NCBI GenBank assembly: GCA_963726715.1
Contig: CAVSDF010000008.1
Location: 310,001 to 374,000, forward strand
Direction: 5' to 3'
Length of the DNA stretch: 64,000 nt
Source of the DNA: CAVSDF01 sp963726715
GTDB taxonomy: Bacteria; Bacteroidota; Rhodothermia; Rhodothermales; BA12
The position numbers and the translations under genes are program-made. Below the pieces are notes generated by a model that saw nothing but the letters and a program-made list of their open reading frames with translations, made no database searches and had not been told where the DNA came from. This document shows positions 50,096 to 64,000 of the stretch, piece after piece; the first letter of the stretch is position 1; each line of letters starts with the position of its first letter.

Positions 50096-51775
50096 ATGAT
50101 CCGACCCTTCCTCCTCGCCGCCGTTCTCTTCGGGACTGCCACCGTGCCCGCCGCGACGGCGCAGCGCATCTACGGCACCGCCGACCCGGCGCGCGGCCTC
50201 GCCGCCCTCGACACCGTCGCCGCGCGGCGGCACCTCGAAACGCTCGCCTCCGACGCATTCGAGGGCCGCGGCACCGGCACGCCCGGCGAGCGCCGCGCCG
50301 TCGAATACGTCGAGCGTGAGATGCGGCGCATCGGCCTCGCACCCGGCGCGCCTGACGGCACCTACCGCCAGCGCGTGCCGATGCTCGGCTCGACGCCCGT
50401 CAACACGCAGCCGCTGCGGTTCTCGCGCGGTGACTCGTCGTACGCGGCCACCTTCGTCACCGACTTCACGCTCTCGACCGATCTCGCCGACGAGCGCGCG
50501 GCCCTCGACGGCGAGATCGTGTTCGTCGGCTACGGCATCGCCAATCCGGGCGAGCGGTGGGACGACTTCAAGGGCGTCGATGTGCGTGGCAAGATCCTGC
50601 TCGCCTTCGTCAACGACCCGCCCTCGACCGCCGCCGAACCGGCGCTCTTCCAGGCCGACACGCTCACGTACAACGGGCGGTGGACCTACAAGTATGAGGA
50701 GGCGAGGCGCCGCGGCGCGAAGGGGATCCTGCTCATCCACACGCTCGGCACGGCGGGCTACCCGTACCAGGTGCTCTCGGCGTCGGCGCCGCGCGAGCAG
50801 ATCCAGCTCGCCACGCCGCCCGCGAATCCGCTAACACTCAAGGGATGGATCACGCAGCCTGTCGCCGACCGCCTCGCGCGGTGGAGCGGGACAACCCTCG
50901 ACGCGTGGTTCGAGGCCGCCGGGCGGCGTGATTTCCGCCCGCAGCCGCTCGGCATCACCCTCCGCGCCGCGTCGGACTTCCGCGTCCGGCGCTTCGACGG
51001 CACCAACGTCGTCGGGACGATCCGCGGGCGCTATCGTCCGCAGGAAGCCATCGTGTACAGCGCGCACCACGATCACCTCGGGATGAGTCCGGAGTTGATC
51101 GCGCAGGGCCGCGATGGCATCTACAACGGCGCCGTCGACAACGCGAGCGGCGTGGCGATGCTGCTGACGCTTGCCGAGGCGTTCACGTCCGGTCCGCCAC
51201 CCGCGCGCAGCGTGACGTTCGTCTCGACGACGGCGGAGGAATCCGGCCTGCTCGGCGCGACGCATTATGCCGGATCGCCCGCGACGCCGCTCGTGCGCAC
51301 GATCGCCAACCTGAACGTCGACAGCGGCAACCTGCTCGGGCGCACGCGTGACCTCGTCGGCATCGGCGCCGAGCGGTCGGATCTGATGACGATGCTGCGC
51401 GCCGAGGCCGGGCGCGAGGCGATGACGGTGACGCCGGATTCGCGCCCGAATCAGGGCCTGCTCTACCGCTCCGACCAGCTCGCCTTCGCCCGCGGCGGCG
51501 TCCCCGCCGTGTTCTTCAACACCGGGCGGACGTTCATCGGGCAATCCGACGACTACTTCGACCGCATGGAGAACGACTACAACCTCCGGCGCTACCACCA
51601 GCCCGGCGACGAGGTGCTGCCGACGTTCCAGTACGGCGGCCTGCTCCAGCAGATGCGCGTCGCCTACCGCCTCGGGTTCGACCTCGCCGACGGCACGCAG
51701 CGCCCGGCGTGGCGCGCGGGCGAGGCCTTCGGCGCCACCCGAGAAGCCGACGAGCGCGCCGCCGGTCTGCGGTGA
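50096..51775 (+). CDS. M28 family zinc aminopeptidase, exported
   Basis: 559 residues; ATG 50096 gives a signal peptide (IRPFLLAAVLFGTATVPAATA). An N-terminal helical segment and a PA-type insert (IVFVGYGIANPGERWDDFKG, VRGKILLAFVNDPPS) come before the catalytic domain: IVYSAHHDHLGM with the first metal His, GAVDNASGVAMLLTLAEA with the bridging Asp, FVSTTAEESGLLGATHYA with the Glu pair, NLNVDSGNL, and YHQPGDEVLPTFQY with the last His. It releases N-terminal amino acids from peptides outside the inner membrane. Intact. Confidence 0.92.
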   Translation: MIRPFLLAAVLFGTATVPAATAQRIYGTADPARGLAALDTVAARRHLETLASDAFEGRGTGTPGERRAVEYVEREMRRIGLAPGAPDGTYRQRVPMLGSTPVNTQPLRFSRGDSSYAATFVTDFTLSTDLADERAALDGEIVFVGYGIANPGERWDDFKGVDVRGKILLAFVNDPPSTAAEPALFQADTLTYNGRWTYKYEEARRRGAKGILLIHTLGTAGYPYQVLSASAPREQIQLATPPANPLTLKGWITQPVADRLARWSGTTLDAWFEAAGRRDFRPQPLGITLRAASDFRVRRFDGTNVVGTIRGRYRPQEAIVYSAHHDHLGMSPELIAQGRDGIYNGAVDNASGVAMLLTLAEAFTSGPPPARSVTFVSTTAEESGLLGATHYAGSPATPLVRTIANLNVDSGNLLGRTRDLVGIGAERSDLMTMLRAEAGREAMTVTPDSRPNQGLLYRSDQLAFARGGVPAVFFNTGRTFIGQSDDYFDRMENDYNLRRYHQPGDEVLPTFQYGGLLQQMRVAYRLGFDLADGTQRPAWRAGEAFGATREADERAAGLR

Positions 51776-51916
51776 CACGTCTGCTATCGTCGTTACGCTT
51801 CACGGGCTGTCCCTCCAGTACGTCGACGCCCGGCTTGACGCAGCATTGACCGGCGCTGCACGGAACGTTGGCTCGGCGTGTCGTTGCTTGGCTGTTCCTC
51901 CATCTCGCCGACACCC

Positions 51917-52889
51917 GTGCTGCTCCGCCGTTCCGCATCGTTCCTCGCCGTCTGGGTCCTCGCCCTCGCGCCCCTCGCCGCAGGCGCGCAGCCGACCGCT
52001 CCGCCTGTCGCCGGTCCGATCTCGGTCTCGCCGGTGGCGCCGCGCGGGGCTGATCGGGTGGCCGAGCCGGCGCCCGATTTCGCCGATGCGGCGGCGCTCG
52101 CGGCGTGGCTGCGCACCCGGTGCGCCCGGCGGGCCGGTCGTGAGCGCGCACCGCGGCGGCTACGGCGGCGCGTGGCCCGAGAACGCCATCGAGACGTTCA
52201 TCGCCACGAACGCCCGCCTGCCGCGCGCCCTCCTCGAAACCGACATCCGCCTCACCCGCGACAGCGTCCTCGTGCTCCTGCACGACGAGACGCTCGACCG
52301 CACGACGACCGCGACCGGGCGCCTCGACGCGCTCACCTTCGCCAGCACGCGCGGCATCGCCCTGCGCAGCGACAGCGGCGCGACGAGGTTCGGCATCCCG
52401 ACGCTCGACAGCGCCCTCGCGTGGTCGGCGGGGCGCGCCGTCTACACGCTCGACCCCAAGCCCGAGGTGCCGCCCGCGCGCATCGTCGGCGCCATCCGGG
52501 CGTGGCGGGCTGAGGGGCGGGCCGTTGTCATCACCTACTCGGCGGCGCAGTACGCGGGCTATCTCGTGCTCGCGCCCGACCTCGTCTACTCCGTCAACAT
52601 CCCCGACCTCACCGCCCTCGACGCGCACCTCGCCCTCCCCGGCGCCCGCGCCGACCGGATGCTCGCCTTCGTCGGCACCCGCGTGCCCGACGCGGCGCTC
52701 GTGGCCCGCCTGCGCGCGCTCGGCATCCCGGCCATGGCCGGCGTCTTCGGCGCCCGCGAGGCCCGCGCGCTCGGCGGCGACACGAGCGTGATGGCCGACG
52801 CCTACGCCACCGGCGTCGGTCTCGTCTCCACCGCCGCCGTCGACGCCGCCGTGGCCGCCGCGCGCGCAGTGCGAACCGGCAGTCAGTAA
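51917..52889 (+). CDS. Glycerophosphodiester phosphodiesterase (frameshift)
   Basis: About 320 residues when repaired. GTG 51917 gives an export signal (LRRSASFLAVWVLALAPLAAG); GTG 51878 would give a lipoprotein-like start. The frame breaks near nt 52121-52140 in a CCGG-rich stretch. After it the GDPD domain is clear: VVSAHRGGYGGAWPENAIETF, LLETDIRLTRDSVLVLLHDET, LDRTTTATGRLDALT, and the C-terminal GVFGAREARALGGDTSVM. It hydrolyses glycerophosphodiesters to glycerol 3-phosphate and an alcohol in the periplasm. Likely intact apart from one indel. Confidence 0.85.
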
Positions 52890-52923
52890 CCGCCCCGCAC
52901 TGCCGCCGGTCAGCGCCAGCCGG

Positions 52924-53444
52924 TCAGCGCGAGACGAGGGCGCGGACGCGCGCGGACCCCTTGACGCGCCGACTGTACGGGCCGCGCTCGGCCACGAGCG
53001 TCGCCGTGAGGGTACCCCTCACCGCCTCGGCCGTGACGGTCTCGACGACGAAGCGCCCGCTCTCGGCGGCGTAGACCCACGATGGCATCCCACACTCGCC
53101 ACCGATGGCCATCCCACCCGAGAACTCGGCGGACTTGAATAGCCTCCACCAGGTCTGTCGCGCCCCGAGGTCGATCACCGGCCCCACCGAGGGCGTTCCC
53201 TCGAACGACTCCGACCACCCGAAGCGCCCGCCCGCGCCTACGTCGGGGCCACCGACCCCGACATAGGCGCGCGGGCTCTCCCCGCTCGGCAGCGACAGGT
53301 GCCCGTCGGTGACCGGCCACGAGAACGCCGCCGCGCCCACCGGCCGCACCTCGAGCGTGCCGACGACCGGGCGGGCAGGCCGTCTTGGCCGACGCAGCCG
53401 GAGACGACAGCCAGAGAGGCGAGAGCGAGAGGAGGGGCATCCAA
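52924..53444 (-). CDS. Hypothetical lipoprotein (frameshift)
   Basis: About 170 residues. The mature part reads VVGTLEVRPVGAAAFSWPVT, YVGVGGPDVGAGGRFGWSES, QTWWRLFKSAEFSGGMAIGG, FVVETVTAEAVRGTLTATLV and ends RVRALVSR; it looks like a small beta-sandwich. A lipoprotein signal APPLALASLAVVSGC lies upstream in another frame, starting near a TTG at 53444, and a single missing base near 53370 would join them. No named family recognised. Confidence 0.6.
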
Positions 53445-53965
53445 GACGAAGGAACGGAATCTGGACGCCGGGGAAGCCCGCTGCCCCCGGATCCGCGAAC
53501 CCACACGCCGCCCCCGTGCCCCTGCAACGGCGCGCGTCGTGCCCTCCCGACGCGCGGCGAAGTGGGCCGCCGTGGATCCCCGCTGTCGTGGCGATGGCGA
53601 CATAGATGGGATGGCCCGTCTCCGCCGAGCCGCACGCCCCTCGGTGGCGCTCATCGGTGGCGCTCAGATATGGGGCGGAGCAGCCCTGCTCTCCACCTCG
53701 CCCCGGCGCGCCGGGTGCGCGCGACTCGGAAGCGGAGACGATCGCGCCAGCACCGCGCGTCGCAGTCTTCACGATCTACGAACAACGTAGCCGGTCCACC
53801 TTTCAGAGGCAGACAAGATCGAGGCGGCACGAAAAAAAGGTGCGGAAGGGCTTCTGGCTTTCGAATCGACATCGAAGCGCTTCCCGGTTTTTGAAATCGA
53901 AGGTCAGAACCCCTTTTTTCCTTCGTAGAGAATCCGTATCCATCGGTCCACAGACCCCCGCCGCC
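53445..53965. other. Intergenic gap before glutamate synthase
   Basis: 521 bases. The last ~130 bases (53830-53950) are clearly more AT-rich than the genome average, with A7 and T6 tracts, and probably contain the glutamate synthase promoter. A bipartite motif aagggcttc ... aagcgcttc (53846-53854, 53875-53883) recurs in reverse orientation after the operon at 60663-60702. No gene seen. Confidence 0.5.
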
Positions 53966-60598
<6,633 letters not shown>

Positions 60599-60662
60599 AC
60601 GGCCCCGCCCGCACCGAGGCGCGCTGCCGGACGGCCCTTCGCCCTGCGGCGGTGAGACGGTC

Positions 60663-60702
60663 GAAGCGCTTTCTCCGTGAATCCAGAGAGAACGAAGCCC
60701 TT
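60663..60702 (-). repeat. Bipartite aagggcttc/aagcgcttc motif after glutamate synthase
   Basis: On the minus strand aagggcttc (60702-60694) and aagcgcttc (60671-60663), with nearly the same spacing as on the plus strand at 53846-53883. The two copies bracket the glutamate synthase genes in opposite orientation. Confidence 0.4.
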
Positions 60703-60818
60703 TTCTTCGACTTGCCTTAGAAATTAAGTTGATTTTGTGGTTTGTAGTTCGGATTGTCGGGTCGTTCGCCATCGTCTCCTGCGGTGTGCGGCGTCTCCCT
60801 CCGATCCCGTCCACACCC

Positions 60819-61580
60819 ATGCGCCGCGTCCTCGCCCGCCTCCCCGCCGTTCCGTCCGCCGCCCTCGCCGCCGCCCTCGCGCTGCTGCCCCCGGCTGCCG
60901 CCCACGCGCAACCGACGCTCACCGGCAGCGTCGCCTTCGTGAGCCCGTACGTCTTTCGCGGCGCCCTCTTCTCCAACGGCTACGTCGTGCAGCCGACCGT
61001 CGAACTCGGCTACCGCGGCGCCTTCGTCGGCGGCTTCGCCAGCGTCGACCCCGACGGCGGCACGCGCGGCACGACCCTCGCCGCCAACGAGGCCGACCTC
61101 TACGCCGGCTACGGCACCACCGCCGGACCCCTCACCCTGCGCGCCGTCTACACCTACTACACGTTCCCCATCCCCGACGGCGACGAGATCGAGCTCACGC
61201 CCACCCAGGAAGTCGCCCTCACCGCCCGCCTCGCCGCCGCGCCCTTCGCCCCCGGCCTCTTCGTCGCCTACGACTTCGACGGCGACACCGACGACGGCGA
61301 CCTGAAAGGCCTCTACGCCGAACTCTCGGCCTCGCAGCCCTTCTCCCTCGGCGGCCAGACGCTCAGCCTCGGCCTCGCCGCCGCCGCCGACGCCGGCTAC
61401 CTGCTCGACGACGGCGACATCGGCCTCGCCCACGTGACGGCGTCGGTCTCGACCGACGTGCCCGCGGGGTCGGTGACGCTCAGCCCACTCCTCGCGCTCC
61501 AGGTGAGCACGGACCCGGTCTACCGCCGCAGCGTCGCCCGTCCGACGGTCGTCTACGGCGGCCTCGTCGTCAAATTCTGA
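60819..61580 (+). CDS. TorF-family putative porin
   Basis: 253 residues; ATG 60819 gives a signal peptide (VPSAALAAALALLPPAAAHA). The mature part matches the TorF/Gcw_chp barrel: LTGSVAFVSPYVFRGALFSN, VQPTVELGYRGAFVGGFAS, ADLYAGYGTTAGPLTLR, FVAYDFDGDTDDGDLKGLY, and the terminal strand VVYGGLVVKF with a C-terminal Phe. Outer-membrane pore of unknown specificity. It follows the glutamate synthase genes by 220 bases, part of which is AT-rich. Confidence 0.82.
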   Translation: MRRVLARLPAVPSAALAAALALLPPAAAHAQPTLTGSVAFVSPYVFRGALFSNGYVVQPTVELGYRGAFVGGFASVDPDGGTRGTTLAANEADLYAGYGTTAGPLTLRAVYTYYTFPIPDGDEIELTPTQEVALTARLAAAPFAPGLFVAYDFDGDTDDGDLKGLYAELSASQPFSLGGQTLSLGLAAAADAGYLLDDGDIGLAHVTASVSTDVPAGSVTLSPLLALQVSTDPVYRRSVARPTVVYGGLVVKF

Positions 61581-61704
61581 GCCAGCGACCAGCGGCGAAC
61601 CGGGCACGGCGGCCCGGCACGCGGGCACGGCGGCGTACCTTTCCGGCCCTCGTTCCGCCCCGCGCCCCGCCCGACCGGCGCGGCCGCCCCTCCGGCCCCG
61701 CCGC

Positions 61705-64000
61705 GTGTTCCTCAGCCGCCTCGACCTCCACGGCTTCAAGAGCTTCGCCGACAAGACGACGCTCACCTTCTCGGCGGGCGTGACGTGCATCGTCGGGCCC
61801 AACGGCTCGGGCAAGAGCAACGTCGTCGACGCGGTGCGGTGGGTCATCGGCGAGCAGCGCGCCCGCGTGCTGCGCTCGGACGCGATGGCGAGCGTGCTCT
61901 TCAACGGCTCGAAAACGCGCAAGCCCCTCGGCCTCGCCGACGTGCGGCTGACGGTCGAGAACACGCGCGGCGTGCTGCCGTCGGCCTACACCGAGGTGAC
62001 CGTCGGGCGACGGCTGTACCGGTCGGGCGAGTCGGAATACCTGCTCAACGGCGTCGAATGTCGGCTCCGCGACGTGCAGGACCTGTTCCTCGACACCGGC
62101 CTCGGCGCGGGCGCGTACTCGATCATCGAACTGTCGATGGTGGAGGATCTGCTCTCGGAGGCCGACGAGGACCGGCGGCGGCTCTTCGAGGAGGCGGCGG
62201 GCGTGACGCGCTACAAGCTGCGCCGCAAGCAGGCGATCGCGCGCCTCGACGCGACGCGCCACGACCTCGCCCGCGTCCGCGACCTCGACGGCGAACTCGC
62301 CGCCCGCGTTGCGTCGCTGCGCCGACAGGCCGACCGCGCCGGGCGCCACCGCGACCTCAGCGCCCGCCTCGCGCGCCTCGACGACCTCCTCGCCCACGCC
62401 GAGCACGCGCGCCTCGTCGACGAGCGCGACGCCGCCGCGACCCGCCTGCGCGGCCTCGACACCGACCTCGCGAGCGCCGACGCGCGCGCGTCCACGCTCG
62501 ACACCGAGGCCGCCGCCCTCGCCCTCGCGCGCACGAGCGCCGAAACCGCCCGCCTCGACGCCCGGCAGGCCCTCGACGCCCACCTCCGCCGCGTCCGCGA
62601 CCTCGACGCCGAGCACCGCCTCTCCGACGAGCGCCTCGCCCGCGCCCGCGCCGACGCCGCCCGCGTGCGCGCCGAGCACGACGAGGCCACGCGCCGCCGC
62701 GCCGCCATCGCCGGTGCCGCCCACCGCGTCGAGCGCGAGAGTGCCGACGCCGCCCCCGACGCCGCCGAGGCCGCCGACGCCCTCCAGAGCGCCCAGTCGG
62801 CCCGCGACGCCGCGCGGCAGGCCCTCGACGCCGCCCGCGCCCGCGTCCGCGCCGCGCAGACCGACGAGGCCCGCGCGACCGCCGCACGCCAGAGCGCCGA
62901 GCGCGAGCGCGACCGCGCCGCCACGCGCCGCGACCTCTTGGCCGGCGACCTCGCAGCCGCCGAGCGCGCCGACGACGGACGACAGACGACGGACGACACC
63001 GCCGCCCGTCAGAGCGCCGAGTCCGCCCGCGCCGCCGCGACGCGCGACGCCGACGCCGCCCGCGCCCGCCTCGATGCCGCCGAGGCCCTCCGCGTCCGGC
63101 TCGACGCCGACACCGCCGCCCTCCAGACCGAGCGCCGCGCCGCCGACGCCCGCCTCGCCACCCTCGACGCCGAAGCCCGCGTGCTGCGTCGTTTGGTCGA
63201 GCAGCAGACCGACCGCGCGGGCGCCGTCCGCAGCCTCGCCGCCGCGCCCGGCATCGCCCACCACGCAGGCGTCCTCGTCACCCTCGCCGACGTCCTCCGC
63301 CCCGACGGCGACGCCGCAGGTGCCGCCCTCCGCGCCGTCCTCGGCCCCGCCCTCGGCGACCTCGTCGCCGCCACGACCTCCGAAGCCGACGCGCTCCTCG
63401 CCCACCTCCGCGAAGAACGGCGCGGGGCAGGCGACGGTGCACGTGCTGGAACTGGTGGGGGACGACGGACGACGGACGACGGACGACGGGGCAAACGATG
63501 GGGCCAGCGACGACGGACGACCGACGGCGGACGACGGGAGAGGAGACGACCGACGACCAACGACCGACGACCAACCCCTCACCGCCCGCATCGCCGCCGC
63601 CGCGCCGCGCTACGAGCGCCTCCGCGACGCCCTGCTGCGCGACGTGACGATGGTGACGAGCGCCGACGAGGCCGCCGCACGCGCTGCCGCAACGCCCGGA
63701 CGCGTCTTCGTCGCCCCCGACGGCACGTGGGCCGCAGGCGCCCGCCGCCACGGCGGCAGCGCGACGCCCGGCGAGGCCGCACCGTCGCGCCTCGACCAGA
63801 TCGCCCGCCTCGACGCCCTGAGCGCCGACGCCACCGCCGAGCGCCAGACCCTCGCCGCGCTGGACGTCCGCGCCGCCGCCATCCAGAGCCAGCGCCCCTC
63901 CACCGACGCCGCGCCGCACCGCCTCGCCCTCGACCAGAGCGCCCGCGCCCTCCGCGACGCCGACGCCGCGCTCGCCCGCATCGACGCCGACGCCCGGAGC
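61705..64000 (+). CDS. smc: Chromosome segregation protein SMC, 3' end beyond the window (frameshift)
   Basis: GTG 61705 starts VFLSRLDLHGFKSFADKTTL. The ATPase head has Walker A VGPNGSGKSNVVDAVRWVIG at about residues 31-40, the Q-loop and VLFNGSKTRKPLGLADV. A long coiled coil of Arg/Ala/Glu heptads follows from about residue 165, then the hinge, GVLVTLADVLRPDGDAAGAA and AVLGPALGDLVAATTSEAD. An extra G in the GGGG at 63424-63427 shifts the frame; the corrected frame continues GQATVHVLELVG, a repeat tract, and RYERLRDALLRDVTMVTSAD. SMC compacts and aligns chromosomes with ScpA and ScpB. The second half of the coil and the C-terminal head lie outside the window. Confidence 0.9.
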   Translation, partial: MFLSRLDLHGFKSFADKTTLTFSAGVTCIVGPNGSGKSNVVDAVRWVIGEQRARVLRSDAMASVLFNGSKTRKPLGLADVRLTVENTRGVLPSAYTEVTVGRRLYRSGESEYLLNGVECRLRDVQDLFLDTGLGAGAYSIIELSMVEDLLSEADEDRRRLFEEAAGVTRYKLRRKQAIARLDATRHDLARVRDLDGELAARVASLRRQADRAGRHRDLSARLARLDDLLAHAEHARLVDERDAAATRLRGLDTDLASADARASTLDTEAAALALARTSAETARLDARQALDAHLRRVRDLDAEHRLSDERLARARADAARVRAEHDEATRRRAAIAGAAHRVERESADAAPDAAEAADALQSAQSARDAARQALDAARARVRAAQTDEARATAARQSAERERDRAATRRDLLAGDLAAAERADDGRQTTDDTAARQSAESARAAATRDADAARARLDAAEALRVRLDADTAALQTERRAADARLATLDAEARVLRRLVEQQTDRAGAVRSLAAAPGIAHHAGVLVTLADVLRPDGDAAGAALRAVLGPALGDLVAATTSEADALLAHLREERRGAGDGARAGTGGGRRTTDDGRRGKRWGQRRRTTDGGRRERRRPTTNDRRPTPHRPHRRRRAALRAPPRRPAARRDDGDERRRGRRTRCRNARTRLRRPRRHVGRRRPPPRRQRDARRGRTVAPRPDRPPRRPERRRHRRAPDPRRAGRPRRRHPEPAPLHRRRAAPPRPRPERPRPPRRRRRARPHRRRRPE
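62970..63003 (+). repeat. GACGACGGAC minisatellite in the smc coiled coil (copy B)
   Basis: Short in-frame tract gacgacggacgacagacgac plus gacgac, coding ADDGRQTTDD inside the coiled-coil arm. Confidence 0.6.
63458..63580 (+). repeat. GACGACGGAC minisatellite in the smc hinge (copy C)
   Basis: About 120 bases of degenerate gacgacgg/gacgaccg units inserted between hinge strands. In the corrected frame they code DDGRRTTDDGANDGASDDG and similar, ending RRPTTDDQP. Related to the tract at 16719-16835. Confidence 0.65.

Overview
The window is a high-GC (roughly 70%) chromosomal segment from what looks like a Rhodothermia-type member of the Bacteroidota lineage (Salinibacter/Rubricoccus-like). This is inferred from type IX secretion C-terminal sorting domains on two secreted proteins, a TonB-dependent receptor, several lipoproteins and outer-membrane barrels, start codons preceded by C-rich rather than Shine-Dalgarno leaders, and the overall protein character. 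No rRNA, phage, insertion sequence or CRISPR array was seen. The genes are mostly housekeeping and envelope functions with short intergenic gaps.

Layout. 1-6.2 kb: truncated GH13 glycosidase, T9SS-secreted phosphodiester glycosidase, agmatine deiminase, initiator tRNA, polysaccharide deacetylase lipoprotein. 6.2-12.3 kb: DUF1015 protein, transaldolase-like aldolase, TPR protein, cyanophycinase, purF, DUF2279 protein. 12.7-21.8 kb: TonB receptor, a metallopeptidase/beta-propeller/barrel protein, a small hypothetical gene, trigger factor and clpP. 21.8-27.8 kb (minus strand): T9SS beta-propeller protein, DEAD-box helicase, lipoprotein, sucD, tatA. 28-35.4 kb: adenosine deaminase, an SRA-HNH modification-dependent nuclease, mrdA-rodA cell-shape pair, carbonic anhydrase. 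35.5-38.9 kb: divergent rtcB/rtcR RNA-repair locus with a candidate sigma-54 promoter. 38.8-53.5 kb: fumarylacetoacetase, uncharacterised DYAGLFPPA protein, TPR lipoprotein, cystathionine gamma-synthase-family enzyme, two bacterial PH-domain proteins, alpha/beta hydrolase, methyltransferase, DinB-type protein, M28 peptidase, glycerophosphodiesterase, lipoprotein. 53.9-60.6 kb: glutamate synthase large and small subunits in one unbroken frame. 60.8-64 kb: TorF-like porin and the start of smc.

Two things stand out beyond the gene list. First, at least thirteen otherwise well-conserved genes (including purF, sucD, rtcB, smc and a DEAD-box helicase) are broken by one-base insertions or deletions, often in G or C runs; sucD alone needs about eight corrections. 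I read these mostly as consensus errors in the assembly, so the affected genes are annotated across the breaks. Second, several families of short dispersed repeats occur: CCTGTCAGGTC palindromes acting as terminators, GTAGGGGC palindromes, and two families (a GACGACGGAC minisatellite and a GACCGATCGGTC motif) that sit inside reading frames and add low-complexity linkers to unrelated proteins.
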